Origin: Vibrio mediterranei
Lineage (GTDB): Bacteria > Pseudomonadota > Gammaproteobacteria > Enterobacterales > Vibrionaceae
NCBI RefSeq assembly: GCF_900088415.1
Contig: NZ_FLLQ01000001.1
Coordinates: 186,001-250,000 of the forward strand
Direction of reading: 5' to 3'
DNA: 64,000 nt
Shown here: one piece after another, positions 1-9,232 of the stretch
Layout of the letters: each line of letters begins with the position of its first letter
How positions within the stretch are numbered: the first letter of the stretch is position 1
Position numbers and translations under genes: made by a program
The notes under the pieces: model-generated
Seen by the model: only the letters and a program-made list of their open reading frames with translations
What the model was told of the DNA's origin: nothing
Databases searched by the model: none

Positions 1-1
1 T

Positions 2-1108
2 GAAAAGCTAAAAGGTGCTAACCTTTACAAGCATTTGGACAAAGTGATCTCGCCATCAGCATGGGTCATTGATGTCTACTTTACACAACCCGATTTTCAA
101 GCTCCGATGCTTTTTGCCGAGAATATGGCCAAGGTATTGCCACCCGAAAGTATGCGAGGGGATGACTTTGATAGATATCCCATTGGTACTGGACCTTATT
201 GTGTGACGACCAATAATGATAAGCGATTAATTTTATCCGCGTTCGATGGCTACTTTGGTTATCGACCTTTGTTGGATACGGTAGAGGTATGGGTCATCGA
301 CGAAACGCATTCTACATTGGTTTTCCCTACGTTAGCGGATCCGATTGCTGGAGCTCGCTCTGAAGTTCAAGACGACATTGAACTTGACCCTGGCTGCACC
401 TATTTGTTGTTAAATCGTGTGTCTGGCATTGCTAAAGACGATCATTGGGCTCGTTATCTGAGCAAAAAAATCAATTCGTTGGCGATATTCCGCAAGCTCC
501 CGGAAAAGACCATTGAAGAGCTTGGAATGATTCCCGCGCATGGTCTTAAGCCTGGATGGTACCATCATCCAACGTCTGAGGTACAAGCGCTGCAACAGAC
601 TGAGTATGAAGATATCGCAGAGAAAGAAATTAGAATTGCCTATTACGCTGAGCATCCAACGTTCCCTGAGATTGCCAAGGGCATTGAAGAGTTATTAAAA
701 CAAGATGGTATTCGAACTAAGTTGGTGCGCTATGGTTTGGATTCTCCGGAATTCGATGATATCGACATATGGATTCGTCCTATGGGTATTGCTAGTAAGC
801 GCGAGGAAGCATTAGCGGGCTGGTTACTTGGACACAGTGATATCGAACATATGTCCAAGTCTGAAGACTTTTACCAATGGTCTAAGATCGTCGAAGATTG
901 GCGTGGAAAATCGAATGAAAAGTTCCCAGCTCAAGAGTTGGGTAAAAAGCTGATTCAAAGTTATCAAATCATTCCTATGTTTCATTGTTGGCTGGGTATC
1001 AGCAAAGACCATTGTGGTAGTTTGCAAAATGCCAAATGCAATGCGTTAGGCTGGTTTGACTTTAGTAAAGTGTGGGTCAAACCAGACGACCTTGAGATAA
1101 ACAGTTAG
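2..1108 (+). CDS. SgrR-family transcriptional regulator, C-terminal part (5' end outside window)
   Basis: The frame is open from the first bases of the window, so this is the 3' part of a longer gene; a TTG at 35 is internal. The 368 or so residues seen lack a DNA-binding domain and read like the solute-binding (SBP_bac_5-like) half of SgrR, the sugar-phosphate-stress regulator of enterics. The end of the protein has the family signature LGWFDFSKVW, close to the C-terminus of E. coli SgrR (about 550 residues), so roughly 200 N-terminal residues with the winged helix should lie upstream. The assignment rests on this similarity. Whether it controls an SgrS-like RNA cannot be judged here. Confidence 0.75.
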   Translation, partial: EKLKGANLYKHLDKVISPSAWVIDVYFTQPDFQAPMLFAENMAKVLPPESMRGDDFDRYPIGTGPYCVTTNNDKRLILSAFDGYFGYRPLLDTVEVWVIDETHSTLVFPTLADPIAGARSEVQDDIELDPGCTYLLLNRVSGIAKDDHWARYLSKKINSLAIFRKLPEKTIEELGMIPAHGLKPGWYHHPTSEVQALQQTEYEDIAEKEIRIAYYAEHPTFPEIAKGIEELLKQDGIRTKLVRYGLDSPEFDDIDIWIRPMGIASKREEALAGWLLGHSDIEHMSKSEDFYQWSKIVEDWRGKSNEKFPAQELGKKLIQSYQIIPMFHCWLGISKDHCGSLQNAKCNALGWFDFSKVWVKPDDLEINS

Positions 1109-1112
1109 TACA

Positions 1113-1364
1113 ATGGCAAAACCTAATAAAAAAGGTCCAGTAAAGACCGTCGATATTTTCTGTTCAAAATGCGGCACTAAGCTATTTCGATATCGTAAAG
1201 GTGGAAAGGGCGCGCTGGTCAAGTGTTTTAAGGAACGGATTGCCGAAGATTTCACAGATGAGCTCGGTGTTTGCCCTCAGTGTGCGAGTGTTTTCGGCAG
1301 GGATACATTAATTCGTGGTACGCCAGCAATCAAAATGGTTGGTGGAAAAGTTCGTATGAAATAG
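1113..1364 (+). CDS. small zinc-ribbon protein, function unknown
   Basis: 83 residues. A CSKC pair near residue 17, a single Cys in KCFKERI and a CPQC pair near residue 54 suggest a zinc ribbon. The protein is basic and has no signal peptide or membrane segment, so it is cytoplasmic and could bind nucleic acid or protein. The start is the ATG four bases after the upstream stop, and cutA follows after 11 bases, so all three genes probably share one transcript. I recognise the layout from Vibrio annotations but know of no tested function. Confidence 0.75.
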   Translation: MAKPNKKGPVKTVDIFCSKCGTKLFRYRKGGKGALVKCFKERIAEDFTDELGVCPQCASVFGRDTLIRGTPAIKMVGGKVRMK

Positions 1365-1375
1365 GGAAACAGTCG

Positions 1376-1696
1376 ATGAAATCCAATGCCATAACGGTAC
1401 TTACTACCGTATCAAATGAACAACAAGCTGATGACTTAATTAAAGTGTTGTTGGAGAGTCGCCTCGCAGCATGCATTCAGACACAAAACATCGGTAGCCA
1501 CTATGTATGGGAAGGGAAAGTCTGTCATGACGAAGAAGTGTTGTTGATCATCAAATCGACTAATGAAGCCTACTCACGTCTAGAACGAACTATTATTGCC
1601 AACCACGAGTATGAAGTCCCACAAATTGTAGCCTTACCCATTGAGGCAGGGTTTAGACCTTACCTCAATTGGTTAAAACAAAATGTTAAGCCTTAG
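1376..1696 (+). CDS. cutA: divalent-cation tolerance protein CutA
   Basis: 106 residues, matching the usual CutA1 length (E. coli 112). Typical family features are the N-terminal ITVLTTVSNEQQA strand-helix, the LAACIQ segment, YVWEGKV, and the C-terminal YEVPQIVALPIEAG block. CutA forms a trimer with a PII-like fold and is linked to copper and other divalent metal tolerance, although its exact role is unsettled. I chose the ATG at 1376; the frame is open further upstream but that part overlaps the zinc-ribbon gene. The last 11 bases overlap the convergent YjdF-like gene. Confidence 0.93.
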   Translation: MKSNAITVLTTVSNEQQADDLIKVLLESRLAACIQTQNIGSHYVWEGKVCHDEEVLLIIKSTNEAYSRLERTIIANHEYEVPQIVALPIEAGFRPYLNWLKQNVKP

Positions 1697-2294
1697 CTGG
1701 TGTTTTTAGAACAAAAAGTGTTAATGCCGTGATAGCACCTAGCGTGTCACATAGCATGTCTTTTTGTGCATCCCAAATGTCGCCTTGTGAGCCTAAAAAG
1801 GCGATCCCCTCATCTCCGCCAGCAATGGCGGCGTACCACCATTCTATGATTTCATAAGCTGCAGCTAGACTCATTATGGCGAATAACGCAAACATGATCG
1901 CTGGAATTTTACTCATTACTTTATTGCGATAGACATATTCCGCAATAGGAAAGGCGTAAAGGCCAATGGAAAAGTGGGCTACTCTATCAAAGTTGTTCCG
2001 CTCAGAGCCAATTAAATGATTGAACCAATCAAAAGGAACTTCGGCGAACGTGTACTTTGCACCTATAGTGTGAAGGGCAAGCCAGATGAACATCAAAACG
2101 TAAGCGGGTTTGGAAAACTGGAATTTGGCAGATATCAGCCAGATGAGTAACAAGATGGCCACCGCAGGAATAATCTCCGCCACCCATACTGCTCGCGAGC
2201 TCGGCGCAATCGCTGAAAAGACAAAAACGAGACAATATAAACCGGTAAGAAAGGTGAGAATAGGGCAGTAACGCCTCGAGGTTCTGTAATTCAT
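1686..2294 (-). CDS. YjdF-type inner membrane protein (DUF2238)
   Basis: 202 residues with about five to six hydrophobic segments. The conserved block HTIGAKYTFAEVPFD followed by RNNFDRVAHFSIG (about residues 75-110) is diagnostic of DUF2238/YjdF inner membrane proteins; a later YEIIEWW is also typical. The charged His/Asp/Glu residues inside membrane segments suggest a catalytic or transport role, but none is established. It converges on cutA, with an 11-base overlap and no separate terminator between them. Confidence 0.85.
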   Translation of the reverse strand: MNYRTSRRYCPILTFLTGLYCLVFVFSAIAPSSRAVWVAEIIPAVAILLLIWLISAKFQFSKPAYVLMFIWLALHTIGAKYTFAEVPFDWFNHLIGSERNNFDRVAHFSIGLYAFPIAEYVYRNKVMSKIPAIMFALFAIMSLAAAYEIIEWWYAAIAGGDEGIAFLGSQGDIWDAQKDMLCDTLGAITALTLFVLKTPAKA

Positions 2295-2492
2295 AATATT
2301 CGCTATCTAATATCTTTTTAGTAAGCGTAGTATAACTTTAATAAAACACCGTTCAATTAAGTTGTAACTGATTTTGGTGACGAATAGCACAAAACACGCA
2401 AGCGTTTACACAGCTATACAATAGATTCTTTGAAAAAACTCCAACTTTTTTCTAACATCTGCGTCAAACCATAACGACAAGAAAGCAAAGTC

Positions 2493-3332
2493 ATGAAATT
2501 AGAAACGGTTGATTATTTAGCACCAGATGCAGCGGAACAATTTGTACGTTCATTAAGAGAAACAGGATTTGGGGTTCTTAAAAACCATCCGATTCCTCAA
2601 GAACTTGTAGAGTCGATTTATCAGAACTGGCACACGTTTTTCAGCACAGAAAGGAAGAATGAGTTTCACTTTAACGTAGAGACTCAAGACGGTTATTTTC
2701 CACCTAGCGTGTCTGAAGTTGCTAAAGGGCACTCAGTTAAGGATATTAAAGAGTACTTCCATGTCTATCCTTGGGGACAGATCCCAGAAGAACTAAAAGA
2801 GCAGATCTTGGACTACTATCGAAGAGCGAATGAATTCGCAGCTGAGCTTCTTGGCTGGGTAGAAGAGTATGCACCGAAAGAAGTAAGTGACAAGTTTTCG
2901 ATTGAACTGTCTGAGATGATTAAGAACAGTGAAAAGACATTACTACGTGTACTGCATTATCCACCAATGACTGGTAAAGAAGAGCCTGGTGCGATTCGTG
3001 CTGCTGCCCACGAAGATATTAACCTACTGACGGTTTTACCTGCGGCAAATGAACCGGGCCTTCAAGTCATGACAAAGGATGACGAGTGGCTGGATGTTCC
3101 ATGTGACTTTGGAAACTTAATCATCAACATCGGTGATATGCTGCAAGAGGCAAGTGGCGGATACTTCCCTTCGACAACTCACCGTGTTATCAATCCAACT
3201 GGTGAGAAGCAAGAGAAGTCTCGTATTTCATTACCACTATTCTTGCACCCAAATCCAGAGGTTGTACTGTCAGATAAATACACAGCTGATAGCTATCTAA
3301 TGGAACGATTGAGAGAGTTAGGTGTTATCTAA
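2493..3332 (+). CDS. 2-oxoglutarate/Fe(II)-dependent oxygenase, isopenicillin N synthase-like
   Basis: 279 residues. The N-terminal part has the non-haem dioxygenase pattern ETGFGVLKNHPIP, and the C-terminal part the double-stranded beta-helix iron site: His173-x-Asp175 (AAHED) and distal His230 (TTHRV), followed about ten residues later by RIS, which would bind the 2-oxoglutarate carboxylate. The site looks complete, so an active oxygenase is likely. The substrate cannot be read from sequence; bacterial relatives act on small molecules. It is monocistronic, with a terminator directly after the stop. The start is the ATG at 2493, since a hydrophilic non-coding stretch precedes it. Confidence 0.88.
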   Translation: MKLETVDYLAPDAAEQFVRSLRETGFGVLKNHPIPQELVESIYQNWHTFFSTERKNEFHFNVETQDGYFPPSVSEVAKGHSVKDIKEYFHVYPWGQIPEELKEQILDYYRRANEFAAELLGWVEEYAPKEVSDKFSIELSEMIKNSEKTLLRVLHYPPMTGKEEPGAIRAAAHEDINLLTVLPAANEPGLQVMTKDDEWLDVPCDFGNLIINIGDMLQEASGGYFPSTTHRVINPTGEKQEKSRISLPLFLHPNPEVVLSDKYTADSYLMERLRELGVI

Positions 3333-3343
3333 CGAATAGAATC

Positions 3344-3370
3344 AAGGTCAGCTTTATGCTGGCCTTTTTT
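3344..3370 (+). terminator. Rho-independent terminator after the oxygenase gene
   Basis: AAGGTCAGC, loop TTTAT, GCTGGCCTT (one G-T wobble), then a T run; 11 bases after the stop. Confidence 0.9.
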
Positions 3371-3433
3371 GTGTACTCAAGGGATGGAAGTGCTAATCTC
3401 TAAATGAAAGCACAGTGTAATAGGAGAGGATGA

Positions 3434-4045
3434 TTGACAGGATCTACAGAATGCGAAGTCAAATCTCATCGACAAGCAGATAACCCTTTGCTTTGGTCGG
3501 TATTACATTTAATTGAGAACAATGTGGATGGTTTGAAAATTCACACCTTAGCTTCTCAACTCGCCGACGCAGGCTTGATACCTTCATTGGATGAATCTCC
3601 AGAAAAAGATCTTTTTAAACGAAACTTCTTACTAATGAATGCCCTTTATCAGCTACAAGAGTTACTGATACCCGAGAAGTGGTTGCAAGTCGAAGCTATG
3701 AACATTCAACTTTTGTCTTACCGTTCCACGGAGCACGCCATAGATAAAAATAACCCATTGAGAGAATATTATCTTGATTGGTCACACTATGAGGCTGATA
3801 CAGGAGAGGTCAAACGTTTGTTAGAGGACTTTTGGCAACGGTATAAACATTTTGTTGGTGTTTCATCTGTGACAATGTCACGAAGTGTTGCGCTTAAGTG
3901 TTTTGAATTAAATGAGTGGGCAACACAAAGAGAGATAAGACAAGCGTGGCGTAAACTCGCCCTTAAGTGGCATCCGGATCGTGAAGGTGGGGATGCTGAG
4001 AAGTTTAGACGTTACTGCGAAGCGTGGTCACTATTGAAGGAGTAG
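3434..4045 (+). CDS. DnaJ-related protein with C-terminal J domain
   Basis: 203 residues. The N-terminal 140 residues fit the DNAJ-related family, and residues about 150-203 form a short J domain with HPD at 180-182 (KWHPDREGG) and the preceding REIRQAWRKLA helix. J domains stimulate DnaK-type Hsp70 ATPase; the client here is unknown. The start is a TTG at 3434 with AGGAGAGG just upstream. The frame has a stop at 3431 and no ATG for about 60 codons, and the nearby ATG at 3430 is in another frame that stops after 17 codons. The stop codon lies inside a terminator hairpin. Confidence 0.82.
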   Translation: MTGSTECEVKSHRQADNPLLWSVLHLIENNVDGLKIHTLASQLADAGLIPSLDESPEKDLFKRNFLLMNALYQLQELLIPEKWLQVEAMNIQLLSYRSTEHAIDKNNPLREYYLDWSHYEADTGEVKRLLEDFWQRYKHFVGVSSVTMSRSVALKCFELNEWATQREIRQAWRKLALKWHPDREGGDAEKFRRYCEAWSLLKE

Positions 4046-4069
4046 TGAGTCTGATGACTCACTACTTTT
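4041..4069. terminator. bidirectional terminator between convergent genes
   Basis: Perfect 10-bp stem AGTAGTGAGT / ACTCACTACT with loop CTGATG. The left arm includes the stop codon of the J-domain gene, and the other side serves the ATPase gene ending at 4082. Confidence 0.75.
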
Positions 4070-4081
4070 GGCATAACCCAA

Positions 4082-5737
4082 TTAACGCGGCTGACGCATT
4101 TTCGCGCCTCTGAGGCGGTTTAAGGTCGCTAGCGTATCAACCAATCTTGGCTTTGCAAGATCACCTGAATTTGGCATAGTCGCACTCCAATCACCTTGAA
4201 GCAGTTCGGATAGCGCTTTTGGTGGATGTGTTGACCAACCAGGCTGTTGTGCTAGTTGGAACAATAGCCAACCAATAGCATTGAGCTCAGAATTTGATTC
4301 AAGCTGCTCCAGTGCTTGGACATCAATAAACTCTTTTCCAAATCGTAAACTGTTTGCGCCTTTGCCAGATACTCGGAATTTTCCATCGATCAATAGCTGC
4401 TGTAGGTGTGCGCAATCAACATGACGAGGTGGAATCAGTTCCAGAGGTTTCTCACATTCATTCTGCCTCTCAGTTGGATGAAGCGCGATGACTTGTTGTG
4501 CTTTCTCTGTGACATCAATTGCCTGATAGTCATGCATTTGAATCACAGTATCCGCAACATCTAGGTAGTCGCCAGAACCACCCATAACAATGATAGTTGA
4601 AATGTCTAGCTCATCTCTTAACTGCCCAACACGGTCAACAAATGGTGTAATAGGCTCATCACCTTTAGATACTAGTGCTTGCATACGCTCATCACGAATC
4701 ATGAAGTTCGTCGCTGAGGTATCTTCATCAATCATGATAGCACTGGCACCTGCTTCAATGGATTCTTGTAGCCATGCTGCTTGAGACGTAGAACCAGAAG
4801 CATCTTGGGTACTGAAATCAGAGGTTTGTTTACCAAACGGCAGATGATTAATGTAATTACTCAAGTTTAAATTGTGAATTGAGCGTCCGTCTTCCGCTTT
4901 AATTTTGCATGAATCTGCATCGGTGACGATCCCTTCGCGACCATCACCAGGGATATGATCGTAAATGGAGCGTTCAAGTGCGTTAAGCAAAGTCGATTTA
5001 CCATGGAAGCCGCCACCAACAATTAATGTGACACCTTTGGTGATACCCATACCTTTGATATAACCTTGATTGGGACGATGTAACGTTACTTCGAGTGATT
5101 CTGGTGACGTGAATGGAATGGCGTCTTTCATTGGTAAATCACAGTTACCTGCGATTCGAGGTAATACACTTCCATTGGCAACGAAGGCAATTAAGTTATT
5201 CGCAGCAAGCTGCTCTCGTAGTGCTACCTGATCTTCTACTGCTTCGCAGTGCTTCTTAAGTTCTTGAATGTTTAATTCGCGCTCTAATGTCGCTTTACGA
5301 ATATATTTTGGTAGATGGAACGTCAGCATATTAATGGCTTTCTTCGCTAAGATGCTGCGACCTTCCGCTGGCAAGTTAACGCGAAAACGAAGCTCAATCC
5401 CTTCGTCGGTAAAAATAACGGCTGTTGAGTCCATCACCGTTTGACCAGTTAATGAAATGGAGACATTGTTCTCTTGCTTTGCAAAAGCAGCAAATTGGCG
5501 AGCAATATAGTCTCGCGCGGCAATTTGATAAGCTGGTGACTGATCTTTTAACCATTCAAGACCGCTTGGTGCCCATTGTCTGAATGCTCGTACGCGAGAT
5601 GCCGCTGCGTAAGGGTCAGATTGAACATGATCTATATGAAAATCAAAGTCAGAGAAATCGTAACTACCTTTGATTTGCTGGTAAGCACGATAATTTTGCT
5701 TCTCGATTTTTTTTAGTTTGGCGATTAATAGATCCAT
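4082..5737 (-). CDS. predicted ABC-class ATPase (COG3044 / PF09818 type)
   Basis: 551 residues, cytoplasmic and without membrane segments, so not an ordinary transporter subunit. It has a Walker A loop GGGFHGKST near residues 240-248, an ABC-signature-like SGSTSQAA, and a Walker B-like segment ending IMIDEDTSATNFM. These match the family of 'predicted ATPases of the ABC class', whose members are all about 550 residues and have no defined function. It lies between two convergent or co-oriented but apparently independent genes. ATPase activity is likely; the role is unknown. Confidence 0.88.
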   Translation of the reverse strand: MDLLIAKLKKIEKQNYRAYQQIKGSYDFSDFDFHIDHVQSDPYAAASRVRAFRQWAPSGLEWLKDQSPAYQIAARDYIARQFAAFAKQENNVSISLTGQTVMDSTAVIFTDEGIELRFRVNLPAEGRSILAKKAINMLTFHLPKYIRKATLERELNIQELKKHCEAVEDQVALREQLAANNLIAFVANGSVLPRIAGNCDLPMKDAIPFTSPESLEVTLHRPNQGYIKGMGITKGVTLIVGGGFHGKSTLLNALERSIYDHIPGDGREGIVTDADSCKIKAEDGRSIHNLNLSNYINHLPFGKQTSDFSTQDASGSTSQAAWLQESIEAGASAIMIDEDTSATNFMIRDERMQALVSKGDEPITPFVDRVGQLRDELDISTIIVMGGSGDYLDVADTVIQMHDYQAIDVTEKAQQVIALHPTERQNECEKPLELIPPRHVDCAHLQQLLIDGKFRVSGKGANSLRFGKEFIDVQALEQLESNSELNAIGWLLFQLAQQPGWSTHPPKALSELLQGDWSATMPNSGDLAKPRLVDTLATLNRLRGAKMRQPR

Positions 5738-5824
5738 GTCGAATGTCTCGAATTTCTTAAGGTTGGTGCGGGATTATAGGAGCCTCACAGCTGCGGGTAA
5801 AGCACTATGCTGTAAAATAAAAGC

Positions 5825-7726
5825 TTATCGGATTATGAATTGCTTGGGCGGCGGGTACTGTTTTTCGAGATGGGCCTCAAATATATCTCTAGGCATTGGT
5901 TTAGCGTAGTAATATCCTTGTGCGACGTCGCAACTCTCGGTTGCTACGAATCGGTGTTGCTCTGATGTTTCTACACCTTCGACGACGACTTGCTTGTTTA
6001 GCTTTTTAGCTATATTGATTATTGAACGAAGTATCGCTTTATCCTGAGCATTGTGAAGTATGTTAGAGAGGAATTCTTTGTCTATTTTTATGCAATCGAA
6101 TGGAAGTTTTCGAAGATAGCTAAACGAAGCATACCCAGTACCAAAATCATCAAGAGCAAATCGAACGCCATGTCCCTTAAGGCGAACTATATTTTGATAA
6201 GCCACTTCGAAGTTAGAAACAAGACAACTTTCAGTGAGTTCTAGTTCTAAATTGGTTGATGGTAACTCATTGTTTTCTAAAATCTCGAGAACTCTGTCAG
6301 CAAAACGGGCTGAACAGATCTGTTTTGCAGATACGTTCACAGACAGAGTGAAATCAGGTGCGATTTCAATCCATTCAGAGGCTTTATCAATCGCGCTCCT
6401 TAGCACGAAATAACCTACTTCAACAATAAGCCCATTTTGTTCGGCCATATGAATTAGAGCTTCATTGGAGATGTCACCCAAAACAGGATGCTTCCAACGC
6501 AGCAGTACCTCCGCACCTATCCATTTATCATTCTTTAAGTCGATCTTTGGTTGAAAATAAAGAATAAGATCGTCATTTCTCACGGCCTGAAGTAAATAGT
6601 GTTCAAGCTGGTTAAACTCTTTCTGCTCATCTTGGTCTGCTTGGGTGAATGTACTTACAGTTGCCCCTGATTCTTTACATGATACTGCAGCGTGAAATGC
6701 GTTATTGATCAGGTCTGTAGAGTTATCGGTATGGTACGAGTTTGCTACACCCATAAAGACATGTAGATGCACTTCTTGATCGCGATAAAACATGCCTTGC
6801 CGTGCTACTTCGGACAGTTGTCGGCAAAGGTTGGGTAAAAAGTGCTCGTCGAAAGAGGGAACAATGGTTGTTAATGCAAGTTCAGTCGTTGAAATACGAG
6901 CGTAGTAATGGATGTGTGGCGTGTTTTTGCTAATCTTCTGTTCCAATAACGATAGCAACGTATCAAAGCCATCGCAGCCAATCCTGGCTTGAATTCGTTC
7001 TCCGTTAGTGATTTGGATAAAAATGACAGAAAGATACGCATTACCGTCAATGATAGCCCGACTGTTGAATGAGGCTTCTAGAGCATTTTCCAACCCCTGT
7101 CTGTTTAACATGTTAGTGGCCGAGTCATGATTTTTCTGATACTGCATCTGCCTTTCTAGAAGGGAATTTTTCGATTTTAGGTTTTGAAGATTTTGTTCAA
7201 GCAAAGCAATCTGGTGGTCACGTTCTTTAAGTGACGTTTTAAAGCTTAATTCCATGTCCAAAATCGTTTGTGAGAGTTTTTTTTGTGCAGCAATGGATTG
7301 AATCTGATCGACTAGTAGGCGTAGCGTGTTTTTTGCATCCTTATCAAATTGATGAATGATAAACGCCAAACCTAATGGCTTGTCGCTGGCGTTGAAGATT
7401 TCGAGATAATCGACAGTATATTGAGACAGATCCATGTTTAGTTTGTCTAAAAGCTTTTCAAAATACTTGGCGATTGATTCATGGTTACAAGGGAATCGAA
7501 AGGGGGCAGAGGATTCATCTCCCTTTTGAAATAGTGACGTTGCGCTCTTATGGTCAATGTATTGTAAAGCTATCGATTGGTTTTGCAGTGTACAATATCC
7601 CCATACAGGTTCATTCATACGGTCACTTTCGTGTAATGTAAGTACGCCTCTTATCTTTCGAATATCCGAATCAGAAAGAAAGCCTAAAGGTTCTAACGCT
7701 TGATAATTACGCATAGATAGTTCCAC
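5825..7726 (-). CDS. cyclic-di-GMP phosphodiesterase: sensor, degenerate GGDEF and intact EAL domain
   Basis: 633 residues. About 1-150 is an unassigned cytoplasmic sensor-like region, followed by a coiled coil (about 160-200). The GGDEF domain (about 205-360) is degenerate: the signature position reads ARISTTELAL, so no cyclase activity is expected. The EAL domain (about 385-625) has EVLLRW, SVNVSAKQ, ELTES, DDFGTGY, KIDKEF and VVEGVE, that is, all main metal-binding and catalytic positions. It should hydrolyse c-di-GMP. No transmembrane segment is seen. A second in-frame ATG lies four codons in. It could affect the adhesin operon at 27-43 kb, but this is inference. Confidence 0.9.
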   Translation of the reverse strand: MELSMRNYQALEPLGFLSDSDIRKIRGVLTLHESDRMNEPVWGYCTLQNQSIALQYIDHKSATSLFQKGDESSAPFRFPCNHESIAKYFEKLLDKLNMDLSQYTVDYLEIFNASDKPLGLAFIIHQFDKDAKNTLRLLVDQIQSIAAQKKLSQTILDMELSFKTSLKERDHQIALLEQNLQNLKSKNSLLERQMQYQKNHDSATNMLNRQGLENALEASFNSRAIIDGNAYLSVIFIQITNGERIQARIGCDGFDTLLSLLEQKISKNTPHIHYYARISTTELALTTIVPSFDEHFLPNLCRQLSEVARQGMFYRDQEVHLHVFMGVANSYHTDNSTDLINNAFHAAVSCKESGATVSTFTQADQDEQKEFNQLEHYLLQAVRNDDLILYFQPKIDLKNDKWIGAEVLLRWKHPVLGDISNEALIHMAEQNGLIVEVGYFVLRSAIDKASEWIEIAPDFTLSVNVSAKQICSARFADRVLEILENNELPSTNLELELTESCLVSNFEVAYQNIVRLKGHGVRFALDDFGTGYASFSYLRKLPFDCIKIDKEFLSNILHNAQDKAILRSIINIAKKLNKQVVVEGVETSEQHRFVATESCDVAQGYYYAKPMPRDIFEAHLEKQYPPPKQFIIR

Positions 7727-7852
7727 ATCCTGTGGTTTGAAATGATCACTGATTATTGATTCAACCGAACTTTATTATTCTTTAAGTATAAGTAGTCTAT
7801 TAGCGGCGAGCGATGCACGGAGGCTTTACAGGTAGGTAGAGAGGGATAAGAA

Positions 7853-7884
7853 TAACCACAGTCTCAAAATTGAGACTGTGGTTA
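7853..7884 (-). terminator. terminator downstream of fabV
   Basis: Perfect 14-bp inverted repeat TAACCACAGTCTCA / TGAGACTGTGGTTA with a 4-base loop, 14 bases beyond the fabV stop. The T tract is short on the fabV strand. Confidence 0.7.
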
Positions 7885-7898
7885 AAAGATGCAATAAA

Positions 7899-9095
7899 CT
7901 ATGGTTTTAATCGATAAAGACTATCTACATCAACTTCTTTAGAATAGTCGACCCCATCTAGGGCAAATCCATTCAGATTCAAGAATGTTCGCTGGAAACC
8001 TTCAAAATCACCAACGGCTTTGAAATTGTCTGCGTCCATTTGGTCGAGTAGCTTACCTACTTGATTTTGAATATCTGGATCCAGTTCCCAATCGTCCATT
8101 CGAATCAAACGCTCACCGTCCACTGGAATTTTGCTTTGGCCGTAGAGTTTGGTTGAAAACAAACGTTGCATCTGCTCAATACACTCTTCGTGCTTACCTT
8201 GTGCTTTCATGGTCTTGTACAAAGCAAGTAGGTAAGGGCTCAAACCCGGGATAAACACACTCGCTTTTGTGACCAGTGCTTTGCAAACTGCAGCGTAAGC
8301 GTTGCCATTGAAATTAGACAATTCCAAGTTTAAGGCATGGCTAGTTTGGTGTAAGTCTACTTTCGCTCGGCCAAGAGTTCCGTCTAAATAAATAGGGTGT
8401 GTTACTGCTGGGCCGATATACGAGAATGCAATAGTTTTGAATCCATCTGCTACAGAGTCAGAATTAACCAGAGTATCAATCCAGCTTTCCCAATCTTCGC
8501 CGCCCATGACTTTGAGAGTGCCTTCAATTTCTTCATCGTTGGCCGGCTCTAAAGTGGTGTCTTCCCATTGTTCAGTTTCTAGGTTAATAGTTGCACCGGA
8601 AACAGACTCTCCAATAGGTTTAATTGCAGAACGCCAGAAGCCACCTTCGCTATTCGGTCTTACTCCAGTAGCAAGGCTATAGATAACCAGATCCACTTCT
8701 CCTTCAAAGTAAGTCTCAATAGCCTCTATAACTTGTTCTCTTACGTCCGTTGAAAATGCGTCTCCAACGATGTTAATAGCGCGTCTACCGGCTTGCTCTG
8801 CACGTTTCTTGAAGTAAATGTTGTTGTACCATCCGGCAGACCCGACGCCTTTCTCAGAAGGCCCTCGCTCGAAGGAAACACCAATGGTATCGGCCTCAGC
8901 ACCACCAAATGTAAGAGCAATTCTCGCTGCTAATCCAAAACCAGAAGATGCACCAATAATGAGTACTCGTTTAGGTCCGTTCTTGATCGGATCGGCAGAC
9001 TTTACGTAATCAATTTGGTTATCGACCGCCTTTTTACAGCCCTCTGGGTGGGCTGACCGTGCGACGACACCGCTGATAATCGGTTCAATTATCAT
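7899..9095 (-). CDS. fabV: trans-2-enoyl-ACP/CoA reductase (NADH) FabV
   Basis: 398 residues, the FabV length. The N-terminus MIIEPIISGVVARSAHPEG and the nucleotide-binding GASSGFGLAARIA are characteristic. The catalytic Tyr-x8-Lys is present near residue 235 (YLDGTLGRAK). FabV catalyses the last reduction of each fatty-acid elongation cycle and is triclosan-insensitive, in contrast to FabI; the family was defined from Vibrio cholerae. It is transcribed alone, with a terminator after it. The window has two more fatty-acid genes (tesA, a second fabH), but they are not co-transcribed. Confidence 0.97.
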   Translation of the reverse strand: MIIEPIISGVVARSAHPEGCKKAVDNQIDYVKSADPIKNGPKRVLIIGASSGFGLAARIALTFGGAEADTIGVSFERGPSEKGVGSAGWYNNIYFKKRAEQAGRRAINIVGDAFSTDVREQVIEAIETYFEGEVDLVIYSLATGVRPNSEGGFWRSAIKPIGESVSGATINLETEQWEDTTLEPANDEEIEGTLKVMGGEDWESWIDTLVNSDSVADGFKTIAFSYIGPAVTHPIYLDGTLGRAKVDLHQTSHALNLELSNFNGNAYAAVCKALVTKASVFIPGLSPYLLALYKTMKAQGKHEECIEQMQRLFSTKLYGQSKIPVDGERLIRMDDWELDPDIQNQVGKLLDQMDADNFKAVGDFEGFQRTFLNLNGFALDGVDYSKEVDVDSLYRLKP

Positions 9096-9164
9096 TTATA
9101 CAACCTATCTAAGACGATGATAAAGGAACAGAATAACGTAAAGTGTTGTAAATTATATTGAGCT

Positions 9165-9194
9165 AGGGCATCAAAAAGGTGAATCTGATGCCCT
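9165..9194 (-). terminator. hairpin downstream of tesA
   Basis: AGGGCATCA / TGATGCCCT, a 9-bp stem with a 12-base loop, about 40 bases beyond the tesA stop. It has no clear T tract, so termination is only probable. Confidence 0.45.
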
Positions 9195-9232
9195 TAAATT
9201 GAAGAAACTTTAAAAAAGTTTCAACGAGAGAG